Below, in pieces: positions 1 through 9,393 of a stretch of DNA of 64,000 nucleotides. The translations under genes were made by a program, and so were the position numbers. Below the pieces are notes generated by a model. The model was not told the DNA's origin. It worked only from the letters and a program-made list of their open reading frames with translations, and did no database searches. Position 1 is the stretch's first letter; every line of letters begins with the position of its first letter. The DNA comes from Sinorhizobium sp. B11 (lineage in GTDB: Bacteria; Pseudomonadota; Alphaproteobacteria; Rhizobiales; Rhizobiaceae): positions 3,100,001 to 3,164,000 of the forward strand of contig CP091034.1 of NCBI GenBank assembly GCA_039725955.1. Direction: 5' to 3'.

Positions 1-526
1 GGTACCGCTCGCCTTCGCCTTTCTCGCAACGCTCGGCCGCACCGGCCTTGTGACCCTCTTCCTGCGCGACTGGTTTGGCTTCAACCTTTACGGCACCGGC
101 TTCAACCTCCTCTCGTTCTTCGGCCTCACCATCACCTACATGTATTTCCAGATCCCGCTGATGGTGCTGATCCTGACGCCGGCGTTGGACGGTATGAAGA
201 AGGAATGGCGCGAAGCCTCTGAAATTCTCGGCGCTACCAACCGTCAATATTGGACGATGGTTGCCCTGCCGATCCTCTGGCCGAGCCTGCTCGGTACCAC
301 GCTGCTGCTCTTTGCCAACGCTTTCGGCGCCATCGCCACCGCCTTCGCGCTGACCGGCAGTTCACTGAACATCGTGCCGATCCTGCTCTATGCGCAGATC
401 CGCGGCGACGTTCTGCACAATGCCAACCTCGGTTACGCGATCGCGCTCGGCATGATCGTCATAACTGGCGTATCCAATGTCCTTTATCTCATGCTGCGCA
501 TGCGCGCCGAACGGTGGCAGAAATGA
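1..526 (+). CDS. ABC transporter permease (PotB-like), 5' partial
   Basis: The reading frame is open from base 2, so the true start lies before the window. It is an inner-membrane permease subunit of the spermidine/putrescine type: long hydrophobic segments surround a cytoplasmic EAA loop (EASEILGATNRQYW, then LPILWPS), which docks the ATPase. Its TGA stop overlaps the ATG of the next permease (ATGA), so the two are translationally coupled. With the two following genes it forms a permease-permease-ATPase operon. The substrate cannot be told; a polyamine or another small cation is the family default. The substrate-binding protein gene is presumably upstream, outside the window. Confidence 0.9.
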   Translation, partial: VPLAFAFLATLGRTGLVTLFLRDWFGFNLYGTGFNLLSFFGLTITYMYFQIPLMVLILTPALDGMKKEWREASEILGATNRQYWTMVALPILWPSLLGTTLLLFANAFGAIATAFALTGSSLNIVPILLYAQIRGDVLHNANLGYAIALGMIVITGVSNVLYLMLRMRAERWQK

Positions 527-1311
527 AAGCTCAACGTCTCGGAGCCTGGATCGCCATCATTCTCGGCGCGTCCTATTTCATCATCCCGCTGATCGGCACG
601 ATCGAATTCTCGCTGCGCATGCGCCGCGGCACCTATAGCTTCGATGCCTATCAGTCAGTCTTCTCGGACGCTCAGTTCCGCGAGACCTTCGGCTACTCCA
701 TGGGAATGGCGTTTCTGACCATCATCTTCGGCATGCTGCTCGTCGTGCCGACAGCCTACTGGGTGCGACTGCGCCTACCGCAGATGCGTCCGGTCGTCGA
801 ATTCATCACGCTGCTACCGCTCGTCATTCCGGCGATTGTCATCGTTTTCGGCTACCTCAGGATGTACAATTCGTCGTCCTATCTGCCGCTGACGAATTCG
901 TCGATGGGCACCAACGTCCTGCTGGTTTTCTCTTACATCACCTTGTCGCTGCCCTACATGTACCGCGCGGTCGATACAGCCATGCGCGCCATCGACGTCC
1001 GCACGCTGACGGAGGCGGCTGAAAGCCTCGGCGCTCGCTGGACCACCATCATGTTCAAGTGCATTTTCCCGAATGTCATGAGCGGCGTGCTCTCGGGCGC
1101 TTTCATCACGCTCGCGATCGTCATGGGCGAATTCACCTTCGCCGCGCTCCTCAACCGTCCGGCCTTTGGCCCCTACCTGCAGCTCGTCGGCGCCAACAAG
1201 GCTTATGAGCCTTCTGCGCTCGCCGTTATCGCATTTTCGATCACCTGGCTCAGCATGGGCCTGCTCAATCTCGTTTCGCGCTTTGGCAAAGCCCGCCCGG
1301 CTAAAGCATAA
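523..1311 (+). CDS. ABC transporter permease (PotC-like)
   Basis: Second integral-membrane subunit of the same importer, 262 residues, starting MKAQRLGAWIAIILGAS. I chose the ATG that overlaps the upstream stop (ATGA) because the longer frame upstream of it has shadow composition. About six hydrophobic segments are visible, with an EAA loop at TEAAESLGARWTTIMFKCIFP about two-thirds along. The ATPase gene starts 12 bases downstream. The family is the PotC/CysW-like permeases; the substrate is inferred only by type. Confidence 0.9.
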   Translation: MKAQRLGAWIAIILGASYFIIPLIGTIEFSLRMRRGTYSFDAYQSVFSDAQFRETFGYSMGMAFLTIIFGMLLVVPTAYWVRLRLPQMRPVVEFITLLPLVIPAIVIVFGYLRMYNSSSYLPLTNSSMGTNVLLVFSYITLSLPYMYRAVDTAMRAIDVRTLTEAAESLGARWTTIMFKCIFPNVMSGVLSGAFITLAIVMGEFTFAALLNRPAFGPYLQLVGANKAYEPSALAVIAFSITWLSMGLLNLVSRFGKARPAKA

Positions 1312-1323
1312 GGTATTTGGCTC

Positions 1324-2385
1324 ATGTCCTTTCTTACGCTGACCAACATTCAGAAATCCTTCGGCCAGACCCAGGTCGTCAAGAACTTCAACATGAACAT
1401 CGAGAAAGGGGAATTCGTTTCCTTCCTCGGCCCGTCGGGCTGCGGCAAGACGACCGTGCTGCGCATGATCGCCGGTTTCGAGACGCCGACCGGCGGCACG
1501 CTGACGATCAACGGCAAGGACCAGCGCGCCCTGAAGCCGAACCAGCGCAACATCGGCATGGTCTTCCAGGCCTACGCCCTTTTTCCGAACATGACGGTGC
1601 ATGACAACGTCGCTTTCGGCATGAAGGTCGCGGGCGCTGCGAAGCCGGAGATTGACAAGCGCGTCAAGGAAATGCTCGGCCTGATCAAGCTCGATCACCT
1701 GGCGGACCGCTTCCCCTACCAGATGTCGGGCGGCCAGCAGCAGCGCGTCGCACTTGCCCGCGCCCTTGCGGTCAAGCCGCAGGTTCTGCTGCTCGACGAA
1801 CCGCTCTCGGCGCTCGATGCCAAGATCCGCGTGTCGCTGCGCGAGGAAATCCGCCAGATCCAGCAGTCGCTTGGCATCACCACGGTTTTCGTCACGCACG
1901 ACCAGGAAGAAGCGCTCTCGATCTCCGACCGCATCGTCGTCATGAACGGCGGCAAGGCCGACCAGATCGGCACGCCCTTCGAAATCTACAACACGCCGGC
2001 AACGCGCTTCGTCGCCTCCTTCGTCGGCACGCTGAACCTCATCGAAGCCAAGGTCGTCGATCCCGACAGCAACCGCATCCAGATCGGCGATCAGGGCATC
2101 ACGCTGAAACAGTCGGTCCAGACCTACAAGGCTGGCGACACCGTTCAGCTTGCGCTCCGTCCGGAAGCCGGTTCGCTCGCCGAAGGCGCCCAGAGCGACA
2201 CCGCCCTGACCGGCGAGGTCGTATCTGCCCACTTCCTGGGTTCGGTCATCCGCACCCGCATGAATGTCGGCGGCAACGTGATCTCCTTCGACATGTTCAA
2301 CAGCCCCGGCGTCAGGCCGCCGGCCGCTGGCGAGACCGTGACGCTCCGCTTCATGGCCGCCGACCTGCTCGTCATCCGCGACTGA
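1324..2385 (+). CDS. ABC transporter ATP-binding protein (PotA-like)
   Basis: ATPase of the importer, 353 residues. Walker A is GPSGCGKTT (about residues 38-46), the Q-loop lies near VFQAYALF, the signature is MSGGQQQRVALARAL, Walker B is VLLLDEPLSALD, and the switch histidine is in VFVTHDQEEA. The last 110 or so residues form a TOBE-type regulatory domain, as in PotA/MalK-like proteins, and the length is normal for that group. It follows the permease closely and ends just before a strong hairpin terminator, so it is the last gene of the operon. Confidence 0.93.
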   Translation: MSFLTLTNIQKSFGQTQVVKNFNMNIEKGEFVSFLGPSGCGKTTVLRMIAGFETPTGGTLTINGKDQRALKPNQRNIGMVFQAYALFPNMTVHDNVAFGMKVAGAAKPEIDKRVKEMLGLIKLDHLADRFPYQMSGGQQQRVALARALAVKPQVLLLDEPLSALDAKIRVSLREEIRQIQQSLGITTVFVTHDQEEALSISDRIVVMNGGKADQIGTPFEIYNTPATRFVASFVGTLNLIEAKVVDPDSNRIQIGDQGITLKQSVQTYKAGDTVQLALRPEAGSLAEGAQSDTALTGEVVSAHFLGSVIRTRMNVGGNVISFDMFNSPGVRPPAAGETVTLRFMAADLLVIRD

Positions 2386-2408
2386 TCGAGACGGACTGAA
2401 ACAAACGA

Positions 2409-2432
2409 AGGCGCCGCAACGCGGCGCCTTTT
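2409..2432 (+). terminator. Rho-independent terminator after ABC operon
   Basis: A perfect 8-bp stem GGCGCCGC / GCGGCGCC with loop AAC is followed by TTTT. It begins about 24 bases after the ATPase stop codon and closes the first operon. Confidence 0.85.
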
Positions 2433-2601
2433 GCATGCCTGCTACCTATTTTTCATGAGCCCTGCCCCTCCGAATATCCAGATCGGGGAGATAGCATCGA
2501 AACGGAAGGCAGCGTAAAGACCAAACGGCTTGCCTCGAATCCGGGCAAGCAATACAGACCGGACGGACATCCGCTCGGTCGTTCCACAACGGGGTCTTTC
2601 A

Positions 2602-2907
2602 ATGATCACCTGCCATCTGCGATACGTCATCGACCCCTACAAGCTTGCAGAATTCGAACAATACGCCCGGCTCTGGATCCCCATCGTCAACAGGATGGGA
2701 GGCGCCCATCACGGCTACTTCCTGCCATCGGAAGGCGCCAACAACATTGCTATTGCGCTGTTTTCCTTCCCTAGCCTTGCCGCTTACGAGGACTACCGCA
2801 CCCGAATGGCAAGCGACCCGGAATGTCAAGCCGCCTTCGAGCTCGACAGGCGCAACCGCAGCATCATCAGCTATGAGCGCAGTTTCATGCGCCCGGTTCT
2901 CGGCTGA
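2602..2907 (+). CDS. NIPSNAP family protein
   Basis: A 101-residue soluble protein starting MITCHLRYVIDPYK. Its pattern (an R-Y-x-I-D start, a central small-residue stretch, then FPSLAAYEDYRTRMASDP) fits the NIPSNAP/ferredoxin-like fold family, whose biochemical role in bacteria is unknown. A longer frame upstream exists, but this ATG has GGGG about ten bases before it and begins at the family's conserved strand. It appears to be a single-gene unit between two terminators. The function is unassigned. Confidence 0.75.
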   Translation: MITCHLRYVIDPYKLAEFEQYARLWIPIVNRMGGAHHGYFLPSEGANNIAIALFSFPSLAAYEDYRTRMASDPECQAAFELDRRNRSIISYERSFMRPVLG

Positions 2908-3078
2908 GAGCCCCGGAATTTAGTCCAGGCATATCAATCCCGCCGATCGGGTTAGGACAGCACCAGATTCCATAGAATTCGGATATCGGGATCGTTCCGT
3001 CGCTGTTGCCCGCCCGCACGGGAGATAGACTGCAGGGCCTGTCTCCATTCATTGGATGAGGCTTTGCGCACCGAAGCG

Positions 3079-3969
3079 ATGACACAGTCAATGTCAGCGA
3101 AGGATTGGGGCCAACTAACGCTCCTGGGCGCACTTTGGGGCGGGTCCTTCTTCCTCGCCCGCGTCGCGGTGTCTGAGATTCCGCCGTTGGCCCTCGTGCT
3201 TTATCGCGTGGCGATCGCCGCGCTGGTCCTGCATCTCTGGTTAAGGCTGCGCGGCATTTCCTTCGCACCCGTTCTCGCCCGGCCCGGCTCTTTCCTGTGT
3301 CTCGCTCTTCTCAACAACGTCATTCCGTTCTCGCTGATCTTCACCGGCCAAACGGAGATCGGCGCCGGCCTCGCCTCGGTCTTCTATGCAACGACACCTC
3401 TTTGGACGATCCTCGTAGCAAACGCGCTGACGCCGGATGAAAAGATCTCAACCGCGAAGATCGCAGGCGTCGTCATCGGCATCGCGGGCGCCGCCGTCAT
3501 GATCGGCCCGGGACTTCTGTCCAATCTCGGCGGCCCCACCTGGGCAAAGCTCGCAGTCATCGGAGCCGCCGTCTCCTACGCTTTCGCCGTCGTCTACGCC
3601 AAACGCTTCAAAGGCATAAGCCCGACAGTCGTTGCCACCGGCCAGCTGACAGGTGCTGCCATCCTCATGCTGCCGATCGTCTTCATTTTCTACAGCCCGG
3701 CCGACATCGTCACATCGTCTGCTGCGATATGGATGGCCGTGCTTTTTCTCGCGATCCTGACGACCGCCTTCGCCTTCATTCTGTATTTCAATCTCATCGC
3801 CTCGGCCGGGGCGACCAATGCATCGCTGGTGACGCTGCTGGTGCCCGTCAGCGCGATCCTGCTCGGCACGGTCTTTCTCGGCGAAAGACTGGAGGCGTTC
3901 GAGCTTGGCGGGATGAGCCTGATCATGACCAGCCTGATCATCATCGATGGACGGCTTTTCCGGCGCTGA
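3079..3969 (+). CDS. EamA/DMT-family transporter
   Basis: An inner-membrane protein of about 296 residues with ten predicted helices in two EamA repeats, including the typical LWGGSFFLARVA start and a second repeat from about residue 145 (AVIGAAVSYAFAVVYAKR). The family exports metabolites such as amino acids; the substrate here is unknown. The frame extends upstream to a TTG, but the ATG at 3079 (MTQSMSAKDWGQ) or the one 12 bases later is more likely. It is monocistronic and convergent with the ATPase gene at 4039, with a shared terminator between them. Confidence 0.85.
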   Translation: MTQSMSAKDWGQLTLLGALWGGSFFLARVAVSEIPPLALVLYRVAIAALVLHLWLRLRGISFAPVLARPGSFLCLALLNNVIPFSLIFTGQTEIGAGLASVFYATTPLWTILVANALTPDEKISTAKIAGVVIGIAGAAVMIGPGLLSNLGGPTWAKLAVIGAAVSYAFAVVYAKRFKGISPTVVATGQLTGAAILMLPIVFIFYSPADIVTSSAAIWMAVLFLAILTTAFAFILYFNLIASAGATNASLVTLLVPVSAILLGTVFLGERLEAFELGGMSLIMTSLIIIDGRLFRR

Positions 3970-3993
3970 CTTGCCTTCAATACCGCCTTAAAC

Positions 3994-4024
3994 AAAAAAG
4001 CCCCGCTCCATGGCGGGGCCTTTT
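3994..4024. terminator. Bidirectional terminator
   Basis: A run of A, the stem GCCCCGC / GCGGGGC, then CTTTT. A-tract and T-tract flank the hairpin on both sides, so it can end both the EamA gene and the convergent ABC operon. Confidence 0.85.
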
Positions 4025-4038
4025 CATTCCGGTTGCAA

Positions 4039-5040
4039 TCAGCGGATTGCCCTGTCGTTCCCATCGAAGCGGTGGATATGGCTTCCATCCGGGGTCGCAT
4101 AGACGATCTCATCCGGCTCGTATTTGTGTTCGCCGAAGAGACGTGCAGTCAAGAGACCGCACTGATCCGATTCCAGATAGACGATCGTATCGGCGCCGAG
4201 ATGCTCGACATGCACGGTCTTGGCCTTCCAGCTGCCGCTGTCGCGCGAGAGCGTCAGATGCTCCGGACGAATGCCGACCGTCTTGGCCTGCGCATCGCCG
4301 ACCTTGTCGGCGGGGATGAAGTTCATTTGCGGCGAGCCGATGAAACCCGCGACGAACGTGTTGGCCGGGCGATTATACAATTCCATCGGCGAGCCGATCT
4401 GCTCGATCGCGCCGGCATTTAGCACCACGATCTTGTCGGCAAGCGTCATGGCTTCCACTTGATCGTGGGTGACATAGATCATCGTCGCCTTCAGGCTGCG
4501 GTGCAGGCGTGCGATTTCGAGGCGCGTCTGCACGCGCAGAGCCGCATCGAGGTTGGAAAGAGGCTCATCGAAGAGGAAGAGTTCCGGCTCGCGCACGATC
4601 GCCCGGCCGATCGCCACACGCTGGCGCTGGCCACCCGAAAGCTCGGCCGGGCGGCGCGCCAGATATTGCTCGAGCGACAGCATGGACGAGGCTTTCGTCA
4701 CGCGCGTCTCGATTTCATCCTTCGCCGCCCCCGCCTGTTTCAGACCGAGGCCCATATTGTCCTTGACCGTCAGGTGCGGATAAAGCGCATAGGACTGGAA
4801 CACCATGGCGATGCCACGCTTGGCCGGCGGCGTCAGCGTCTCGTCGCGACCATTGATGATGACGGCGCCCGAAGTGACGTCTTCCAGGCCGGCAATGCTG
4901 CGCAGCAGGGTCGATTTCCCGCAGCCTGACGGACCGACGAAGATGACGAATTCGCCGTCCTTGACCTCAAGGTCGATGCCCTTCAGCACTTCGTGCTTGC
5001 CATAGGCCTTGCGGATGGATTTGAGTTGAAGCGATCCCAC
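4039..5040 (-). CDS. Carbohydrate ABC transporter ATP-binding protein (UgpC/MsmX type)
   Basis: A sugar-importer ATPase of 333 residues. It has Walker A GPSGCGKST, signature LSGGQRQRVAIGRAI, Walker B LFLFDEPLSNLD, the switch region YVTHDQVEAMTLADKI, and a C-terminal MalK-like regulatory domain. I chose the GTG at 5040 (reads VGSLQLKSIRKAYG): it has GGAAAG upstream and lies 10 bases after the previous stop, whereas the longer frame overlaps the dehydrogenase gene and has no family similarity. It is the last gene of a binding protein-permease-permease-dehydrogenase-ATPase operon. The likely substrate is an amino sugar, inferred from the divergent kinase and regulator. Confidence 0.9.
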   Translation of the reverse strand: MGSLQLKSIRKAYGKHEVLKGIDLEVKDGEFVIFVGPSGCGKSTLLRSIAGLEDVTSGAVIINGRDETLTPPAKRGIAMVFQSYALYPHLTVKDNMGLGLKQAGAAKDEIETRVTKASSMLSLEQYLARRPAELSGGQRQRVAIGRAIVREPELFLFDEPLSNLDAALRVQTRLEIARLHRSLKATMIYVTHDQVEAMTLADKIVVLNAGAIEQIGSPMELYNRPANTFVAGFIGSPQMNFIPADKVGDAQAKTVGIRPEHLTLSRDSGSWKAKTVHVEHLGADTIVYLESDQCGLLTARLFGEHKYEPDEIVYATPDGSHIHRFDGNDRAIR

Positions 5041-5050
5041 TAGTCTTTCC

Positions 5051-6118
5051 TTATAGTCTAACCGGTCGGCCGGTGCGCACGCTTTCGTCAGCGGCAAGGC
5101 AGATGCGCAGCGAGGCCACCGCATCATCCATATGGCGGTTGAGGTCCAGATCCTCGTTGATGGCGCGCAGCACGAAGGCCTGCTCCAGGTCGCAAAGCGC
5201 CTGATGGCCGGGCTCGCCTTCCATCGTCATGTCCTGATCGGGACGAATGAACTTGCCGTCGGGCCCGGTCTCTGCCGTATGGAGGCGGATGACGGAGGTT
5301 TTTGTATGCGTGTCGATATCGTCGGACTTCGCGTTCGGATCCATGACGATCGAGACGGCGCCGTTCGGCGACATCACATCCTTCACGAAGAAGGCCGTCT
5401 CGGAAATCATCGGCCCCCAGCCGGCCTCGTACCAGCCGACGGAACCGTCCTCGTAGAGCACCTGCAGATGGCCGTAATTATACATGTCCGGCGCGATCTC
5501 GTTCGACAGGCGCAGGCCCATGCCGCGCACTTCGACCGCCCTTGCATCGGTGATCTGGCACATGACATCGACATAGTGGACGCCGCAATCGACGATCGGC
5601 GAGGTCGTCTGCATCAGCGACTTGTGCGTCGCCCAGGTCGGCCCGCTGGACTGCTGATTGAGGTTCATGCGGAAGACATAGGGACCACCGAGCTTCCGCG
5701 CCTCCTCGATCAGCTTCTTCCAGGACGGGTGATGACGCAGGATATAGCCGATGACCAGCTTCTTGCCCGCCTTCTTTGCCGCGGCCACGACGCGCTCCGC
5801 ATCGGCAACGGTCGTTGCCAGTGGCTTTTCGACGAAGACGTCGCAGCCGGCCTCGAAGGCGGCGACGGCATAATCGGCATGGCTGTCGGAATAAGTATTG
5901 ATCGAGCAGAGATCCGGCTTCAGCTCGGCAAGCGCCGTCATGAAGTCGGGATGGATCGTGTACTGCTCCAGCTCCGGCGCAAGCTGGCTCGGCTTGGAGC
6001 GGTTGACGAGGCCAACGATCTCGTAGCCCGGATTGTTGTGATAGGCGAGCGCATGGCTTCGGCCCATATTGCCGAGGCCGGCGACGAGGACGCGGATCGG
6101 CTTGTCGGATTGGCTCAC
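5051..6118 (-). CDS. Gfo/Idh/MocA-family oxidoreductase
   Basis: A NAD(P)-dependent sugar dehydrogenase-like protein of 355 residues. The N-terminal Rossmann motif is VLVAGLGNMGRSHA (about residues 10-23), the family motif is VFVEKPLATT (about 100), and the C-terminal GFO_IDH_MocA domain follows. The GTG at 6118 overlaps the stop of the upstream permease (GTGA), which decides the start. Its place between permeases and ATPase suggests it oxidises the imported sugar or a derivative. Family members act on many sugars and inositols, so the exact substrate is open. Confidence 0.88.
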   Translation of the reverse strand: MSQSDKPIRVLVAGLGNMGRSHALAYHNNPGYEIVGLVNRSKPSQLAPELEQYTIHPDFMTALAELKPDLCSINTYSDSHADYAVAAFEAGCDVFVEKPLATTVADAERVVAAAKKAGKKLVIGYILRHHPSWKKLIEEARKLGGPYVFRMNLNQQSSGPTWATHKSLMQTTSPIVDCGVHYVDVMCQITDARAVEVRGMGLRLSNEIAPDMYNYGHLQVLYEDGSVGWYEAGWGPMISETAFFVKDVMSPNGAVSIVMDPNAKSDDIDTHTKTSVIRLHTAETGPDGKFIRPDQDMTMEGEPGHQALCDLEQAFVLRAINEDLDLNRHMDDAVASLRICLAADESVRTGRPVRL

Positions 6119-6957
6119 TTGACGGCTCCCGAAGTAATGCCGCGGATCAGCTGCCGCGAGAAGATGACATAGAGAACGAGGATCGGCAGGATCGCGAGCG
6201 AAAGCGCCGCCAGAACCGCGTTCCAGTTGGTGACGAACTGGCCGATGAAGATCTGCGAGCCGAGCGTCACAGTCTTTGTGGCTTCGGATGGCGCCAGGAT
6301 CAGCGGGAACCACAGGTCGTTCCAGATCGGGATCATCGTGAAGACGGCGACCGTCGCCATGGCCGGCCGCACCAGCGGCAGCACGAGGCGGAAGAAGATC
6401 GCATATTCCGAAAGCCCGTCGATACGCCCGGCATTCTTCAGGTCGTCGGACACGGTGCGCATGAATTCCGAGAGAATGAAGATCGCGAGCGGAATGCCCT
6501 GCGCCGTATAGACGAGGATCAGTGCCGTCAGCGTGTTGACGAGACCGGTCGCGACCATGCCCTGCAGGATGGCGACCGTGCCAAGGCGGATCGGGATCAT
6601 GATCCCGATCGCCATATAGAGGCCAACAAGGGTATTGCCCTTGAAACGGTATTCGGACAGCGCAAAGGCGGCCATCGCTCCGAACAGCAGCACAAGGAAG
6701 ATCGCAACGATCGTCACGATGAAGCTGTTCTGGAAATAGGTGGCGAAGTCCCCCTGCCCCAGCACCGTCTGGTAACCGACGAGGCTGAAGGTCGAGGGGG
6801 TCGGCACCTGCAGCGGCGACCGGAAGATCGAGTTGCGGTCCTTGAACGAATTCACGATCGTCAGGAACACCGGGAAGATCGCAATCAGCGTGTAGCCGAT
6901 CAGCGCCAGATGCACGAGGCCGGCACGGATGGGGGATGTGCGCGCTCTGTTCGACAT
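6115..6957 (-). CDS. Carbohydrate ABC transporter permease (MalG type)
   Basis: An inner-membrane subunit of 280 residues with six predicted helices. The C-terminal EAA loop (AGRIDGLSEYAIFFRLVLP) is characteristic of MalG/UgpE-like permeases. It overlaps the dehydrogenase start downstream by four bases and begins 13 bases after the other permease ends, so it is tightly coupled in the operon. Confidence 0.92.
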   Translation of the reverse strand: MSNRARTSPIRAGLVHLALIGYTLIAIFPVFLTIVNSFKDRNSIFRSPLQVPTPSTFSLVGYQTVLGQGDFATYFQNSFIVTIVAIFLVLLFGAMAAFALSEYRFKGNTLVGLYMAIGIMIPIRLGTVAILQGMVATGLVNTLTALILVYTAQGIPLAIFILSEFMRTVSDDLKNAGRIDGLSEYAIFFRLVLPLVRPAMATVAVFTMIPIWNDLWFPLILAPSEATKTVTLGSQIFIGQFVTNWNAVLAALSLAILPILVLYVIFSRQLIRGITSGAVK

Positions 6958-6970
6958 GGGCTCACACTCC

Positions 6971-7918
6971 TCAGAACTGATAGCGGCGCATGCGCCGCTG
7001 GATGGCGAAAAGATAGAAGGAGACGCCGGCGAGGATGATCAGGAACATGACCGTCGCAATCGTCGCGCCCATGGAGCGGTCGCCAAGCTGCAGCTGGAAA
7101 CCGAAGAAGGTGCGATAGAGCAGCGTACCCAGAATATCGGTCGACATGTCAGGGCCTGCAAGCGCACCCTGCACCGTATAAATCAAGTCGAACGCGTTGA
7201 AATTGCCGACGAAAGTCAGGATCGAGATGATGCCGATCGCCGGCAGGATCAGCGGCAGCTTGATCTTCCAGAACTGCGCCCAGCCGGTAATGCCGTCGCA
7301 TTCGGCAGCCTCGATCACTTCCTCGGGAATGCTCAGAAGTGCCGCATAGATCAGCATCATCGGGATACCGATATATTGCCAGTTCGAGATCAGCGACACC
7401 GCGATCAGCGCCGGGCCGGACTGGCCGAGCCAGGGCGCAAAAGCCCACTTGAGGCCGACGAGGCTCATCAGCCACGGTGCGACACCCCAGATCGGCGAAA
7501 GGATCAGCTTCCAGATGAAGCCGACGATGACGAAGGAGAGCAGCGTCGGCAGGAAGATAGCCGTGCGATAGAAGGCGACGAAGCGAAGCCGGGGCGTCGA
7601 CAGAAGTGCGGCAAGCGCAATCCCGATCGGGTTCTGCACGCACATATGGATGATGAAGAAGATGACGTTGTTGCGCAGCGCATTCCAGAAGTCATGCACC
7701 CAGCGGGCATCGCCGAAGAGAACCTTGTAATTGGCAAAGCCAACGAAGGCCGGTGCGCCATCGACCGTATTGTAGAAGGAAAGCCGGAGCGTTTCGATCA
7801 GCGGCAGGATCATTATCGCCGTATAGACGATGAAGGCCGGAAGAAGGAAGATTCCGATATGCCAGCGAATGGGACGCTTGATCGGGATCACGTCGACTGC
7901 GGTGTCGGCTTCGCTCAT
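6971..7918 (-). CDS. Carbohydrate ABC transporter permease (MalF type)
   Basis: An inner-membrane subunit of 315 residues starting MSEADTAVDVIPIKRP. It has six predicted helices and the EAA loop AAECDGITGWAQFWKIKLP. It lies downstream of the substrate-binding protein gene, separated by about 215 bases that contain hairpins, and upstream of the MalG-type permease. It forms the translocation pore with that partner. Confidence 0.92.
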   Translation of the reverse strand: MSEADTAVDVIPIKRPIRWHIGIFLLPAFIVYTAIMILPLIETLRLSFYNTVDGAPAFVGFANYKVLFGDARWVHDFWNALRNNVIFFIIHMCVQNPIGIALAALLSTPRLRFVAFYRTAIFLPTLLSFVIVGFIWKLILSPIWGVAPWLMSLVGLKWAFAPWLGQSGPALIAVSLISNWQYIGIPMMLIYAALLSIPEEVIEAAECDGITGWAQFWKIKLPLILPAIGIISILTFVGNFNAFDLIYTVQGALAGPDMSTDILGTLLYRTFFGFQLQLGDRSMGATIATVMFLIILAGVSFYLFAIQRRMRRYQF

Positions 7919-7987
7919 GGCTTTTGCCTGTTTTTATTGGCTGGACCATCAGGCGCAGCGCAGGTGGAAATCTTGCCCCTCATTCCC

Positions 7988-8120
7988 CTCTCCTTATTCG
8001 GAGAGTCGGACCATGCCCATACCTGAAAACCACGGGCCAGGAGGCGGCTGCGAGTCTCTTGCCCCTCGCGGGACAAGATGGCCGGCAGGCCGATAAGGGG
8101 CGGTCCAACAGGCCGCCCCT
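7988..8120 (-). repeat. Intercistronic hairpins between binding protein and permease
   Basis: Two inverted repeats lie in the 215-base gap: CTCTCC / GGAGAG at 7988-8005, and AGGGGCGG / CCGCCCCT at 8096-8120. The second begins about 14 bases after the binding protein stop on the minus strand and has no long T-run. Such hairpins commonly protect the 3' end of binding-protein mRNA and lower expression of the permeases; that role is inferred here. Confidence 0.6.
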
Positions 8121-8133
8121 CACCTTCAAAACC

Positions 8134-9393
8134 TTACTTGCCCGGCTTGTACCAGCTGTCGAGGCCCTTCTGGAGCTTTTCGGCAGCGACGGCCGGAGTG
8201 TCCGTGCCGTTGATGACGTTGGCCGATTCAACCCAGGTCTCGTTTTCGAGGTTCGGCGTACCGCGCGACAGGATCTGATAGGTCGAGCGGACGGTCGACT
8301 TGTACGGGCCGCGCCAGGAAACGAATTCCTGAGCGAGCGGATCGCTCATCTTGACCGGGTTGGAGTTCAGGCTGAAGAAACCCGGCAGGGAGTTTGCGTA
8401 GATGTCAGCAAACTCAGGCGAAGCAACCCAGGTGAGGAACTTCTTGGCTTCTTCCTGGTGCGTGCTCTTGGCATTCAGGGCAACGCCGATATCCGGATGG
8501 TCGGAGATGTAGCCCTGGTCGCCGGACTTCGGAACCGGCGGCGGGAAGGCGCCCATCTTGAACTGAGCCTGCGTGTTGAACAGCGCGATTTCCCACGAAC
8601 CGGCCGGGTAGATGGCGGCGCGGCCGAGCGTGAAGAGGTTCTGGCTGTCCGAGTAGGTCTGGGCTTCGAAACCGTCGCCGAGATAGGGCTTCCACTTGGC
8701 AAGCTCTTCATAGGGCTTGACCCAGTCGGCGTCGGTGAGCTTCTGCTTGCCAGAGATCAGGGCTTCGCGGCCCTCTTCACCCTTCCAGTAGTTCGGGCCG
8801 ATGTTCTGGTAGCCCATGGTTGCGGCTTCCCAGAGATCCTTCGTGCCCATGGCGAGCGGGATGTAGGTGCCGTCAGCCTTGATCTTGTCGAGGGCTGCGA
8901 AGAACTCGTCTTCCGTCTTCGGAATAGCGATGCCGAGCTTGTCGAAGGCATCCTTGTTGTAGATGAAGCCATGGATGACCGAAGCCATCGGCACGCAGAA
9001 GGTCGACTTGCCGTCGTCCGTAGACCATGCAGCCTTGGCGACCGGCGAGAAGTTTTCCATGCCGGAAAGGCTGGTGAGATCGACGAGCTGCTTCTTGTTG
9101 AAGAGTTCGAGCGAAGCGTCGAACGGACGGCAGGTGATGATGTCGCCTGCGGAACCGGCATCGAGCTTGGCATTCAGCGAAGCGTTGTATTCAGTCGGAG
9201 CGGTCGGCGAGAAGACGATCTTGATGCCCGGGTTCTTGGCTTCGAAAGCCGGGATGATCTTTTCCTGCCAGATCTGCAGGTCGTCGTTACGCCAGCTTTC
9301 GACGGTGAGCGTCACGTCGGCGGCATGAACGAGGCCGGCTGACGACAGCAGGCTGGAGGCAAGCAGCAAACTTTTCAGAGCAGTGTTTTTCAT
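8134..9393 (-). CDS. ABC transporter sugar-binding protein
   Basis: A periplasmic family-1 extracellular solute-binding protein of 419 residues. A Sec signal peptide of about 24 residues (lysine start, hydrophobic core, cleavage near VHA-AD) is followed by VTLTVESWRNDDLQIW. The family hinge region GRAAIYPAGSWEIALF is visible. A purine-rich ribosome site (GAGAGGGAA) precedes the ATG. It is the first gene of the uptake operon, divergent from the kinase-regulator pair, and it determines the substrate. An amino sugar such as N-acetylglucosamine is the inferred ligand. Confidence 0.9.
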   Translation of the reverse strand: MKNTALKSLLLASSLLSSAGLVHAADVTLTVESWRNDDLQIWQEKIIPAFEAKNPGIKIVFSPTAPTEYNASLNAKLDAGSAGDIITCRPFDASLELFNKKQLVDLTSLSGMENFSPVAKAAWSTDDGKSTFCVPMASVIHGFIYNKDAFDKLGIAIPKTEDEFFAALDKIKADGTYIPLAMGTKDLWEAATMGYQNIGPNYWKGEEGREALISGKQKLTDADWVKPYEELAKWKPYLGDGFEAQTYSDSQNLFTLGRAAIYPAGSWEIALFNTQAQFKMGAFPPPVPKSGDQGYISDHPDIGVALNAKSTHQEEAKKFLTWVASPEFADIYANSLPGFFSLNSNPVKMSDPLAQEFVSWRGPYKSTVRSTYQILSRGTPNLENETWVESANVINGTDTPAVAAEKLQKGLDSWYKPGK